A stretch of 64,000 nt of DNA. Source: Phellopilus nigrolimitatus (taxonomy: Eukaryota; Basidiomycota; Agaricomycetes; Hymenochaetales; Hymenochaetaceae). This document shows positions 45,422-56,446 of the stretch, piece after piece; position 1 is the stretch's first letter; the number at the start of each line of letters is the position of its first letter. Below the pieces are notes generated by a model. It saw only the letters and a list, made by a program, of their open reading frames with translations. It searched no databases and had not been told where the DNA came from. Location of the stretch: contig JAJOHG010000022.1 of NCBI GenBank assembly GCA_021029095.1, positions 124,001 through 188,000 on the forward strand, given 5' to 3'. A program made the position numbers and the translations under genes.

Positions 45422-46083
45422 GTGTCCGACCGGCCGACGTTCCGACGTTTTTGACCGGCCGACGTTTTTGACCGACCGACGTTTTTGAGCCGACGTTTTT
45501 TGAGCCGACGTTTCGGCCGACGTTTTCGCATTTCCGACTTTCCCAACTTGTCGGAAAGTCGGCTTACGTACTTCAAGAGTAATAAGGGTCGGATCCCTGT
45601 CGGACTGGTACTGTATAGTTTTTATTATATAATCCGACCCATTTTCACTGCGCGCCGTCACCTTTGTTGCCTCAGTATCTCTGACAGCAACAAAGGTGAG
45701 TAAATGCGTCTCATGTATGTATTTAGAGTATCTCTGACAGCAACAAAGATTACTTTGTCCTGTTTGTCTTGTAGGCTCAAGTGTTGGCACTCTCTGGGTG
45801 CCTTCCACCCGCCTGTACAAATGATTGCCGACTTCGGCTTGCCTGAGATTTACCACTAACGGATGTTCTGCGTGATAGAAGGCGTGACTACAGTACTTCA
45901 CCTTAAGGTACCTTAAGTGCCCGATATGGTTAGCGCTCAAGGTAAGGTGCACCTTGCCTTAAGGTCACCTTGCCTCCCGGCATCACTAGCTGCACCCACC
46001 GACAATGTGATGTCTGAAATGAGCTAAGCTCTGATTACTCTATAAAAGGCTTCCTTTTTTGTATCAACTTCTTGTAAATCAAC
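45422..46083. other. Non-coding region with short tandem repeats and palindromes
   Basis: 45430-45530 holds irregular repeats of ccgacgtttttga. Two copies of tatctctgacagcaacaaag lie near 45676 and 45728. A perfect palindrome CTTAAGGTACCTTAAG is near 45902-45917, followed by further ccttaagg and aggtcacc strings. The latter may be the subterminal region of the hAT element whose transposase starts at 46084, with a possible end near 45893. No gene seen. Confidence 0.35.
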
Positions 46084-46692
46084 ATGTCTGATCATCAAGG
46101 CGAAAAGAAGGCTTCTGCAAGTGATTTCATCTTCTACGACGATGTCAACAGCCTTTATCCTATCGGACACACCCCACCAGCCCAGCATCTCCCCCCTTTG
46201 ACGGCGCAGGATGTAGTTCATCCTCGCCTCGCTCTTCTTTGCGGCGGCACGGTTGAATCTGGTGCATCTGGTTCTCGTCTCGACCGCCCTGTCCTCCCGC
46301 CCGCAATGTCGCAAAAGGACGTCACAGCGTTGCTCGCAAACGGCCTTCCTTGGACGCTTCAGTTGGACCGCCCTCGAAAAAAGCAAAAGGGAAGCTACCT
46401 ACCCAGAAGACGAAGATACCAGTGATTGTTGTGGACAACGAGGACGGCAGCAGTGGAAATGACAATGGCAAACTCATTCCAACTGATGTCGACGGCGCGG
46501 ACGATGAGGTTGAGGGTGCTGTGGTCCATATGGTGGCATTGGACAAGCTAGCAGTCCAGGACACGGGCTCAGTGAGTTCTTTTAACCTGCCATCTTTTGT
46601 GTCGAACAGTGTCAAGTAAGATATGTAAATACTAATGTAAAGCGAGTCCTCTCCAGTTTGTCTGCGCAATTTGCTTCCGATATGCTCCATTC

Positions 46693-47607
46693 TAGGGCTC
46701 TGCACGGGTCGATCCGTGGGTTGACCCGGACCCGTTTGCACGGGTATGAGATTTTCAAAACTCAGACCCGGACCCGTGCATGACCCAGATCCGTGGGTCA
46801 TGTACGACCCACGGATCTGGGTATGGCGGGTCCGGGTCAGGATGGGTATGGCGGGTAACCTGTGGGTCACTTTACATTTTGTTTTATGTTTAATTACAAC
46901 TTTTTTTATCTCATAAGATTGAATTTGAATCCCCACACTACATTCATGGCGGCGAAATACCAGTGATGCGCCTGGTGTGTACTATTGTACTGCGGCTACT
47001 GTGCAGAGTATGCAGCGATGAGCGCGTCCATTGCATCCTGTGAGGAGTGCAAGATGTTGTGCTCAGGTATGGTGGCAGCAGCTGGCAGTCTAGTGACAGT
47101 TTGTGCCCAGGTTGATGTCGCTGCTGCCCATCGTCAGGCATATCAAGCGGCGAACACTGCCATTCTGTGTGGACCTATGGTGGCCGAATGCCATGCCAAG
47201 GCTGCCAGGCGGGGACGGCCACTGAGCATTGAGTTTCGCATTTCCGAGCGAAGCGGAGGAAACAAAGTTGCTGAGTCAGGCGGGTGAAGGCCCATCTCAC
47301 CCATCAATGTCTTACCATATATGAAACACAGTTACTTTATTTGGATAACATGAGAACAATTCGGTACAACTCAGCAAAAACTTGCTTGAAATTCTGACAA
47401 TCTATATACATATGTCTCATTTAGATACGGGTCCTCGATACCCACGGGTAACCTGTGGGTCTGTAAATTCTGCAAAAATTCAGACCCAGACCCTTGACTG
47501 ACCCGTGGGAAACGGATCACCCATGCACGGGTGACCCATACCCATGGGTATTCCCACGGGTCTACCCATGGTGACCTGCGGGTATACATGACCCGTGCAT
47601 AGCCCTA
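46693..47607. mobile_element. Small non-autonomous hAT element
   Basis: The ends TAGGGCTCTGCACGGGTC and TAGGGCTATGCACGGGTC (inverted) are flanked by the 8-bp duplication CTCCATTC (46685-46692, 47608-47615). Subterminal strings are the same as in the larger gene-carrying elements. The middle has a 100-codon plus-strand frame (46985-47287) rich in Ala and Cys that I do not recognise; it may be another captured fragment. Confidence 0.88.
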
Positions 47608-48869
47608 CTCCATTCCCCATTCACCTGTTGCCATCGTCTCATTCTCCATTGAACCTGAAATATGTTCTCAGCTCACATCCCTACGCTCCTCTCCGTTTTC
47701 CCGTGGTCATAAAATTGCTACATCTGTATCCAGAACAAATCCCCGGATAATGCCATTCTTATCGTATAACTTTTGCCTTTTGGTTTCTCCTTTTCTCCGA
47801 AACGAAGTTTTCCTTTATCACTTGCCATGAAGCGTAGATTTGTATTTTTGATCCCTTTGTGACTTGTCCTCATCATAGTCCTCTATCTCGTTGTCAATGA
47901 ATCCATTCATTAAATTACTATCTTTCTTTCCTGGTCTTTACTGAATCCCAAGCACAGAAACGTGCAAAGTCACATCAAGTTCGCTCTGGTGAGGACAAGA
48001 GGACACTCAATGTGAACCTCATGTTCACGTCGACATATGCCATGGATAGGACGACTCTGGTTTCGCGACGCTGCAATGTTTGCAGGTAAGCACCACTCAT
48101 TTTCTTGGTCTGCTCGCAAATCTGACAATAATACACAGGAATGCGAACAAGCGAACTGGCATCTATCAATCTTCAACGGGCATATCGACACTCCGGGATC
48201 ACATTCGGCGTGCTGGCAGAGACCACTACCCGACATACCGCACACTCTGCAAAGCGAACTCAGTTGCGGAGCATGCACGTTGCATACCAGTGCAAACGGA
48301 AAGTATTGACACTGAGAGCTTGCAATCCTCACTTGATCCGTTTGTAGCTGCCGTTCCAACGTTTTCGCGGGAGGGTGTCCTGTCGCACATCATTGAGTTG
48401 GTCGTCAAAGATGACCAAGTAAGCACACAATCGCTTTTGTTATGAAAGCTACTTGACTATTTATTACTATTTATTATACAGGCATTCCTACTCGTGGAGA
48501 GGGAGGAGTTTTGATCGCTTCTGCGGTACCTGCACCCAAGCATGTCCGAGCGTGACATACCACACCGGACAACCGTCGCAAAAGAAATCAGAGCTAAGGC
48601 GGCGAAGGTCAAGGGGCTCCTCCGCGAGACATTCAAAAACACAAGCGCAAAAATAAACTGGACCTTCGATGCTGGCACATCACGCGCATATGATCCTTTC
48701 CTCACAATTACAGTATCCTTTATTGACAATGACTTTGTTCTTCACGAGCAGGTCATTGCATTCACGGAGATCATTGGTGACCACTCGGGTGCGAACACAG
48801 GCGACATTCTGATCAAGACATTTGAGGAGTACGGTATCTTTGATCCAAACAAGGTATGCACTACGCTAC

Positions 48870-49647
48870 TTATTGCCGTTTTCATAATTGTTGGCGGAGT
48901 TCGAAATCTCAATTTTTTTGGCCTCAGGGCTTCGAAAATATGTTGCTCACTCAATTCTAAACATTTTCCTCTCATTCAAGTTGCTAAGTGATTGTATATA
49001 CTGTATCTAGCATCTTATGCATAAAAACAATGCACTTTCTAGAATGGATTTGCCGATCTATGAAATCAGGAAGTGCATACATGCTCTCAGAAGGTGTCCA
49101 AACATCTTGAATTTTTGCGGCTTTAGTTTTGGAGCTATTGACATGGTTGCTTTTGCAGAGTACTTATATAACTTCCATTGAGTGGGTATAAGTCTTACTT
49201 TTTTAATTACATATTGCAATAACCTTCCAAGCATGAATTTATGTGGTCTTTGTTTTTTGAATTTCTGCTGCCCAAATACTTGGTGGATTGTGCCTTGCCA
49301 TTAATTTCCTGCAAAAAAAGAGAACTTGTTATATCTAAATGGCATCTATATAAGTACTCTGCAAAAGCAACCATGTCAATAGCTCCAAAACTAAAGCCGC
49401 AAAAATTCAAGATGTTTGGACACCTTCTGAGAGCATGTATGCACTTCCTGATTTCATAGATCGGCAAATCCATTCTAGAAAGTGCATTGTTTTTATGCAT
49501 AAGATGCTAGATACAGTATATACAATCATTTAGCAACTTGAATGAGAGGAAAATGTGTAGAATTGAGTGAGCAACATATTTTCGAAGCCCTGAGGCCAAA
49601 AAAGTTGAGATTTCAAACTCCGCCAACAATTATGAAAATGGCAATAA
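48870..49647. mobile_element. Foldback element in a transposase intron
   Basis: Two arms of about 301 bp (48870-49170 and 49347-49647) are near-perfect inverted repeats of each other, separated by about 176 bp. The outer ends read TATTGCCGTTTTCATAATTG and the complement with one mismatch. It lies wholly inside the intron between the exons ending FDPNK and starting LGVGVSDN. I could not settle a target duplication, so the superfamily is open. Confidence 0.8.
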
Positions 49648-50821
49648 TTAATTATTAATCTAATTTACTTTTATCATTGCAGCTTGGAGTTGGCGTCTCT
49701 GACAATGCATCTGTTTGTGATGTTGCCATGCATAGAGTTGGCAAGAAGATTGATAGCACGCAACTGATCTGGAAGGCAAAGCAAAACCGTGGACGCTGCA
49801 TGGAGCATGCGCTCAACTGTGCGACACGAGCGGTCATCGAAACGTTCTCTCCTACACCTATGGCACAGGTCAGGAAAGCACTCAGAAGTGAGAAGACAAG
49901 GAAGACTACTGTCGAGGATTGCGATGAGGATGAAAAGGTAATAGATGATGATTTTGACAGCACGTTCAAACAGCTTGTGAATGCGGACGAGGCTGCACTG
50001 GAGAGTGAGGCTGAACCAGATACATTCGACCCAAAGGACTTACTAGGCAAGATCCTCGCTTTCATCAACCAGGTCCGTTCATCTCCGCAGGCACGCTTGT
50101 ACTTCAAAAAATTATGTTTGGAAGAGAACATTGCGCCGCTCCAGCTACTCAAATGGATTTGGACACGATGGGCATCACTATTTGACCTCATCACGAGGAT
50201 CCTCGACGTCAAGCCTGCTTGTACTAAATTTACCTTGCTTGTGGACGAGTCTCCGGATGTGCCAAATCTTACTGGTACAAAGTCATATAGGATGTTCAAG
50301 TTGTCGCAGACGGAATGGGAGCTATTGGAAATATTGCAAGATGTCTTGAAGGTGAGCGCAAACTGTCTGAAGATTTTCAATTGCTGTTACGATGCTAACG
50401 TGTTTTGTGATGGCTCATAGGAACCTGCTGGCGCATGTCAAAGCTTTTCACACGCAACACGCCCAAGCATTGCACGTGCGTTCCCTGTCTTGGAATTTAT
50501 GCAGGAACGGTGGGAGACCAAAGCTAAGCTGCCGCGTTATGCACCTGTTGCAAAGGGCCTCGAGCGTGGCCTTGCAAATCTTAGCAAGTGGTATCAGAAT
50601 CTCAATGACACCAACATTTACTTCATCTCCCTCATACTTGACCCCACTATAAAAATGCAGTACTTTACGCAGAACTGGGACCCAGAGCGCATTGCGAAGG
50701 GCACGGAAATCCTCGAAACTGTTGTAAGTTATTTATTATATTTATATTAATTTATTATTATTTATTAAACTATCACAGTTTGATAAGTATGCACTCGCTT
50801 CTCCTGTTGGCTCATCTGAAC

Positions 50822-51099
50822 TGTGAGGCTGAGTGGTCTCACAACAAACACAGACAGTGACCTGAGTCCAATGGATGAGTGCAAAAGATAATATATTATG
50901 GAAACTAAACATGCCTGAGTCCAATGGATGAGTGCAAAAGATAGAGAGCACCATCCATGGACTCTGCCGCTTCAAGGGAAGCATTATGTAATACATCAAC
51001 ATGTCAGGTGACGCAGAACAACAAGTCAGGAGTTCAAGTCACCCGGTACGCAAAATAATAAAAGGAATAAAAGTGTCCAAGATCATACTATATCCAATA
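50822..51099 (-). repeat. Copia LTR (3' LTR of minus-strand element)
   Basis: 278 bp. In element orientation it starts TATTGGATATAG and ends CCGCCTCACA-like. It contains two copies of a 27-bp string (ctgagtccaatggatgagtg followed by caaaaga) about 48 bp apart. Confidence 0.88.
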
Positions 51100-51116
51100 C
51101 TCCCCCCTGATCTGAC
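51100..51116 (-). other. Copia polypurine tract
   Basis: The minus strand reads ATCAGGGGGGAG immediately before the 3' LTR, the expected plus-strand primer. Confidence 0.65.
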
Positions 51117-51127
51117 ACGCCTGTCAA

Positions 51128-54100
51128 TCACAGAAGACCTAGCATGCCACGCATTTCAATCACCTTCACGCGTCCAAGCGCCTTGGTCATGATGTCAGCC
51201 GGCATAGACTTGGTGGGGAGGTAGCGAATGTCAATAAGACCTGACTCAACCACATCTCGCAGCCAGTAGTGCCGCAAGTCCAGGTGCTTCATCCGACCAT
51301 GGTGTTCAGGGTTCCTGGCAACAGCAAGGGCAGATTGGTTGTCCACATAGAGTGTGGAAGGCGCATTGAACTCATAGCCAAATTCAGAGAACAAGTTGCG
51401 CAACCACATAATCTCCTGACCACCCTGAACAGCAGAGATGTATTCCGCTTCAGTGGTAGAGAGAGTCACAATAGTCTGAAGACGACTAGCCCAGCTGATA
51501 GCACCAGTTCCCATCTTAACCACCAGGCCGCTTGTAGAGCGCCTGTCATCCTCATCCCCTCCATGGTCCGCGTCAGTGAATGTAGTGAACAATTCAGACA
51601 AGTTCTTGTCAGGCGCATAAGTCAACTTCATGTCTTTGGTACCTTGAAGGTAACGACACAGGTGCTTAGCAGCCTTCCAGTGAGCAGGACCAGGATTGGA
51701 ACTGAAGCGCGCAAGAAGTCCAACTGCATATGAGATGTCAGGACGCGTTGCCACAGCCAGATACATGAGTGCACCAATCAGCTGCCTGTAGGGGACAGTC
51801 TTCATGAATGCGATCTCTTCTGGAGTGAGGGGACCCATGGACTTGCTGAGACGATGGCCTTCTGGTAGTGGAGTGGAAACCTCACTGCATCCAGCCATTT
51901 CAAAGCGCTCAAGTAAGTCAGTGATGTACTGACGCTGAGATAGGGATAGGGATCGTATTGAGCGGTCTCTCTCAATATGGACACCAAGCAAGAAGGAGGT
52001 AGGGCCGAGGTCGTGCAGTTTGAAGTGTTTTTCAAGTTCGCGCTTGACAAACAAGAATTGCTCCTTCGACTTTGCAGCAATAGTCATGTCATCCACATAG
52101 ACTGGAATGATGATGCGCACATCGTCGCGTCTGTAGACCCAAATGCTGTTATCGCAGCGAACCAAGGAGAAGCCCATGCCCTTCAACACAGAGTCGAGTT
52201 TCTTGTGCCATTGGCGCCCAGCTTGCTTCAAACCATAGATCGCCTTAGCAAGCTTAAGCACAAAACCGGCACCATAGTACTCCTCAAACCCTTCTGGCTG
52301 ATCCATGTAGACGTCATGATCCAAGTCACCATTGAGGAACGCAGTGGAGATGTCAATGCTGAACAACTCCAGGTCCTCAATTGCAGCCAAGGCCAGTATA
52401 GCGCGAAGTGCAGCCCACTTGGCAGTAGGAGCAAACACCTGTGCAAACTCTAAGCCAGGGCGCTGTGAGTAACCCTTTGCCACCAATCGCGCCTTATGCC
52501 TGTCCACTGAGCCATCTGCCTTGCGCTTGAGTTTGAACACCCACCGACAGCCAATGGTCTTACGACCAGAAGGAAGTCTGACTGGGGTGAAGGTGCCATT
52601 CTCAACAAGACTGATAAACTCGTCCATTGCAGCCTGTTCCCAGAGGGAAGCGTCAGGACGTCCCTTGATGTCTCTCCAGTGTACTGGCTCAGGACCATAC
52701 TGGGTGCGCACCTCCGCAGAGAAGACATGCTCAAAGCAGTTTGTGGACTTCAACACATGATTGTGTGCGTCCTCAAAACTGATGTAGCAGTCCTCAAGTG
52801 CCGCATTTGCCCCAAAGTCCATAAGTCCAGCAAACATAAGCGCCTCAGCCTGCATCTCATCCTCAGACATGATGTCTAACTCGTCACTGCGCTCAATCAC
52901 AGGCTCGGGTGTAGGTGCTGCTGCTGGTGCTGGTGCAGCTGGAGCCCTAGGAATGCGACGACCTGGATAATCTGCAAGTGGATTAATCACTGCATCTCTG
53001 TACCCATGCAAAGGACGCGGCTGAGGGCGCCAAGACGTTGAAGGCCAAGAAGGCGCTTCAGGTGCAGGTGTAGATGTGGGAGCAGGAGGTTCCTTGGGTC
53101 GTTTCGCAGGAGGAGGGTGAGCAGAGGGAGAGAACACAGGAGGGTCAGGAGGTACATCCGATGGAGCTCGCTCGCGCTTTACAGCAGGCCGAGTTGGAGT
53201 CACCGGAGGTGGTGCAGGACGAAAGGGAGGAGTGACTGGAGCTGGTGGGGGACGAGCAGGAGGAGTGGCAGGACGAGGAGGAGGAGCTGGTGGATTAGCA
53301 GGGAGAAGAAGTGGCGGAACATCATCCACATCGCCATCTCCCCCCTGTTCCGGCACAGCTGTAGCCTCTGGAGGAGTTGGAACCCTTAAGTCGACAGGAG
53401 ACCTGGTATTTCCAGGGAACACGCGCTCATCAAACTGAGCAGAGTCACTAATGACCTCTTTGCGCGTTATGGAGTTCCAGAATATCCAGCCTTTGTAGTT
53501 CTCAGGGTAACCAATAAAAGAGCATTTCTGCGTGTGTGACTGGAGCTGTTTGCGCATATCTTTCTTGACATGCACATAGGAGGTGCAGCCAAATACTCGA
53601 AAATGCGACACATCCGGCTTGGAATTGTGCCACAGCTCATAGGGCGTCTTGCCCTGGACAGCAGAAGTAGGAGAGCGATTGTGCACATGAACAAAAGCAT
53701 TGACCGCATCCCACCAGAAACTGGCAGGTAGGTGTGCTTCGTTCAGCATAGTGGTAATGCCCTCAGCCAAAGTGCGATTAGCTCGCTCAGCTACTCCATT
53801 CTGGTGGGGTTCATCACGAACAGTGTGTTGCCGGTGAATCCCTTCAGAAATGCAGAATTGCTCCCATGCCTTGGGCATATACTCTCCTCCCTTGTCATCG
53901 CGCGTCGCTTTGATCTTCAGGTTGAGCTGGTTCTCTGCATGTGCTTTGTAGCGCTTGAAAGCGTCAAACGCATCGCTTTTCTTTTTAAGGGGTATGACTC
54001 CCCAGCGCCGACTGTAATCATCAATGAATGTGATCCAGTAACGATAACCATGCCGAGTTTGAACTGGCAGAGGGCCATGCACATCAGAGTGGACCAGCTG

Positions 54101-55618
54101 CAACAGACCAGTAGAACGATGTGATGCAAGTCTTGAGACATTCGACCTATGCTGCTTGCCTGCAATGCAAGGCTCGCAGATTGGGTCAGGCGACTCCATA
54201 GACTTCACAATAATCCCCTTAACCATGTCATGATCGATCAGTCTCTTGACATCCCCATGATTCAAGTGTGCAAAACGACGATGCCAGAGCGTTAAGTCGA
54301 GTGGACAGGTGCTAACCATGCCAGAGAATTGGGTCATGGGCACAACTTGTCCATTGAGGAACGCGGCGTAGTTGGTGTTGATTGCAGCAGTGAAGAGGAG
54401 TGTGCCGTTGCGACGAAATAGAATCTGATCAGACTTGATGGTGACAATGTAGGATTTGACACGAGTTAAATACAGGACTGAGAGGAGATTGTTTCTGAGA
54501 TCTGGTACATGAAGAACACGCTCAAACTCTAGCAGACGACCCTTCTTTCCATTGACCACTGGTTGAAAGCGGACAGTCCCCATTCCAACTGAGTAAATAA
54601 CGTCGTTGTTGGCGAGGCGGATGGGTGTGCGATTAGGGGTATATTGATTAAACCAATGACGATGAGGTGTCATGTGGCAAGTGGCGCCTGTATCAACAAT
54701 CCAGTCAGATCCTGCATCAGAGAGGAGGGGCGAGTTGGGATTTGTGAAGTCATGGGTACTTGCATTGCCAGCAAACTCAGCAGACTGAGTCGACTCTGTG
54801 TCCTCCTGCGCCGCATTTGCCTTTGCCTTGCCTCCCCTCTTCTTCTTGTCCTTCAACTCCTTCATCGCATCACGACGCTTGTAGCAAGTTGCTTCAAGGT
54901 GGTTCTTCATGCCGCAAAAATCGCAGACAAGAGGCTGAGACGAGGAGGAGGACGATGAAGTCGATTTGGGGGGTGGAGCAGAGGCCTTGAGAGCGAGTGC
55001 AGAGTCTGCAGCACGAGGTCCACTGGCTTTCTGCTCCTGCAAGAACGCTTTCTTGACCGTCTCGAGGGTGAAGGTAGGCATGAGAAGGAGGGCAGATCGA
55101 AAGGCTTTGTACTCGTCTGGGAGGGCGCGAATAAGACACATGGACGCAAGCTCATCCTCAAACTGGACAAGGGTGAGCTTGGAGCTGCGTGCATTCCTGA
55201 GCTTGTGCAACGACTCCTCAACGCGAGCAGTGAGTGCAGTAAGCGACTCGTCCTCAGCTTTGGCAATGCTGAAGAACTCGTCATAGGCAATAAAACGCGA
55301 CGCCGCATTGTCCTGCTGGTTGAGCTCCTTCAGCTTCTTCAGCATCTCCACTGGGTTACCCAAATCGTCCTGAACCAGGATCTGCATGCCATGCTCGAGT
55401 TTTCCGTAGATAAAACCGGCTGCTTGCTCCGATTTCTCCTCCCATGCCTCCTGCTCCTCTGCCTTTGATGGTTTCGTCGCAATGCCAGAAGCGATGCGCC
55501 AGAGAGTCTTGGCTTGGAGAGCAGCTCGCATTTCGAGTTTCCATGTCGCATAGTTGCTATCGTTGAGCTTAGCGAAGAAAAATGTCGATTGCGAGTCGGA
55601 GGTGGTAGATGCGGACAT
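51128..55618 (-). CDS. Copia Gag-Pol polyprotein
   Basis: 1,496 codons are open from the ATG at 55618; the frame extends upstream to 55720, but this ATG matches the element at 63533. Order (residues from this start): Gag about 10-225; zinc knuckle CDFCGMKNHLEATC about 232-245; protease IVDTGATCHM with Asp at 309; integrase with the HHCC region (WHRRFAHLNH ... CEPCIAG) and a D-D-E core (TFIDDYSRRW, DKGGEYMPKAW, HQNGVAERANRTL); a Pro-rich linker; reverse transcriptase with AFLNGDLDHDVYMDQPEGF and YVDDMTIAA; RNase H with TDADHGGDEDDRRS and STTEAEY. All catalytic motifs are present, so the product should be functional. Confidence 0.93.
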   Translation of the reverse strand: MSASTTSDSQSTFFFAKLNDSNYATWKLEMRAALQAKTLWRIASGIATKPSKAEEQEAWEEKSEQAAGFIYGKLEHGMQILVQDDLGNPVEMLKKLKELNQQDNAASRFIAYDEFFSIAKAEDESLTALTARVEESLHKLRNARSSKLTLVQFEDELASMCLIRALPDEYKAFRSALLLMPTFTLETVKKAFLQEQKASGPRAADSALALKASAPPPKSTSSSSSSSQPLVCDFCGMKNHLEATCYKRRDAMKELKDKKKRGGKAKANAAQEDTESTQSAEFAGNASTHDFTNPNSPLLSDAGSDWIVDTGATCHMTPHRHWFNQYTPNRTPIRLANNDVIYSVGMGTVRFQPVVNGKKGRLLEFERVLHVPDLRNNLLSVLYLTRVKSYIVTIKSDQILFRRNGTLLFTAAINTNYAAFLNGQVVPMTQFSGMVSTCPLDLTLWHRRFAHLNHGDVKRLIDHDMVKGIIVKSMESPDPICEPCIAGKQHRSNVSRLASHRSTGLLQLVHSDVHGPLPVQTRHGYRYWITFIDDYSRRWGVIPLKKKSDAFDAFKRYKAHAENQLNLKIKATRDDKGGEYMPKAWEQFCISEGIHRQHTVRDEPHQNGVAERANRTLAEGITTMLNEAHLPASFWWDAVNAFVHVHNRSPTSAVQGKTPYELWHNSKPDVSHFRVFGCTSYVHVKKDMRKQLQSHTQKCSFIGYPENYKGWIFWNSITRKEVISDSAQFDERVFPGNTRSPVDLRVPTPPEATAVPEQGGDGDVDDVPPLLLPANPPAPPPRPATPPARPPPAPVTPPFRPAPPPVTPTRPAVKRERAPSDVPPDPPVFSPSAHPPPAKRPKEPPAPTSTPAPEAPSWPSTSWRPQPRPLHGYRDAVINPLADYPGRRIPRAPAAPAPAAAPTPEPVIERSDELDIMSEDEMQAEALMFAGLMDFGANAALEDCYISFEDAHNHVLKSTNCFEHVFSAEVRTQYGPEPVHWRDIKGRPDASLWEQAAMDEFISLVENGTFTPVRLPSGRKTIGCRWVFKLKRKADGSVDRHKARLVAKGYSQRPGLEFAQVFAPTAKWAALRAILALAAIEDLELFSIDISTAFLNGDLDHDVYMDQPEGFEEYYGAGFVLKLAKAIYGLKQAGRQWHKKLDSVLKGMGFSLVRCDNSIWVYRRDDVRIIIPVYVDDMTIAAKSKEQFLFVKRELEKHFKLHDLGPTSFLLGVHIERDRSIRSLSLSQRQYITDLLERFEMAGCSEVSTPLPEGHRLSKSMGPLTPEEIAFMKTVPYRQLIGALMYLAVATRPDISYAVGLLARFSSNPGPAHWKAAKHLCRYLQGTKDMKLTYAPDKNLSELFTTFTDADHGGDEDDRRSTSGLVVKMGTGAISWASRLQTIVTLSTTEAEYISAVQGGQEIMWLRNLFSEFGYEFNAPSTLYVDNQSALAVARNPEHHGRMKHLDLRHYWLRDVVESGLIDIRYLPTKSMPADIMTKALGRVKVIEMRGMLGLL

Positions 55619-56429
55619 GACGATGCGAGCGATGGTAGACGATGGTGGTGCGAGTGAGAGTGCGAAGTTGGGGATTAAACGGACAAGCGGTTGGGGCGTG
55701 ATGGCCGAAAACGTGTACAAGCCGAATTACGCGATTTGCAGATATCAGGTCAATACCAGCCAAACAGATTCCAAACACCCAAAATGATCGATGTATACAC
55801 AGAATCGTCGCAAGACAGTGCTGGTCTGTCAGTCTGTTAAGACTCCGCAGGCACCGCTGGTTGAGAGAGGCTCTAGGCTTAAGTAAACACTCAAAAGAGC
55901 GTCACAAAGGGCAAACTAAGGCCCTGCAGTCGAGCTTCACAACCAATAGACTATCTGATCCAACAACAACCAAATCAAATGGAATGGGTCTGAACTGCCA
56001 AGTACCAGAGAGATAGAGACTGCAAAAGTCGAAATCGATGCAGCACCCTCAAATCGAAGTCGAATCGGCCACAAGTTGGTACGACGAGTGGGACCAGAGT
56101 AACAAGGCGACGTGCGAAGTTTCAGCACGATCCGTCCAGCCGATTTCGAGCGATGAGACGAAAAGCAGAGAGTGCAGATGAGAGGATGATAAGGATGGAT
56201 GTCGAAGCAGAGGGGTGTAGAGTGCCAGCAAGTGCGAATGGCGGCACGAAAATCGACACAAAGGCGACGGACACACCACAGAACCTAACCCTGCGATTAC
56301 AGCCCAATCCGAACAGCCAGAACTTTGCAGTTGACAGAAACTCTTCCAGAGGGACCAGATCAACTCCGATTTGAACGAAAATCAAGGAGGATGTTGTCGA
56401 CGGTGTACTGAACGTTGTTGTGAAGTTAC
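55619..56429 (-). other. Copia leader
   Basis: Untranslated region between primer site and Gag-Pol. Compared with the leader at 62550-63532, a block of about 170-190 bp is missing near 56010 (present as about 62968-63160 in the other copy). The two leaders otherwise run parallel. Confidence 0.7.
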
Positions 56430-56446
56430 AGCGCAAGGCTCATAAC
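56430..56446 (-). other. Copia primer binding site
   Basis: Minus strand GGTTATGAGCCTTGCGC sits next to the LTR end and is complementary to the 3' end of a 5' half of initiator tRNA-Met. Confidence 0.7.

Larger units (their letters stand above)
46084..50821 (+). pseudogene. hAT transposase, interrupted
   Basis: Reading plus strand: an acidic N-terminus from 46084; a BED-type zinc finger (CNVC near 48064, then HIRRAGRDHYPTY) across an intron at 48077-48130; an RNase H-like core with WTFDAGTSRAYDPFLTITVS, VSDNASV and RCMEHALNC; then TRWASLFDLITRIL and ISLILDPTIKMQYF. Exons I infer: 48131-48420, 48482-48853, 49681-50352, 50421-50723, 50780-50821. Defects are a TGA at 48512 where CGA is expected, a probable frame change near 46400, a hAT insertion at 46693 and a Copia insertion at 50822. 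The C-terminal dimerisation region is lost. It would have been the mobilising enzyme of a full hAT element. Confidence 0.82.

Noticed and set aside
53117..53438. Arg/Gly/Ser-rich plus-strand frames
   Set aside because: They lie opposite the Pro-rich linker of the Copia polyprotein and mirror its composition.
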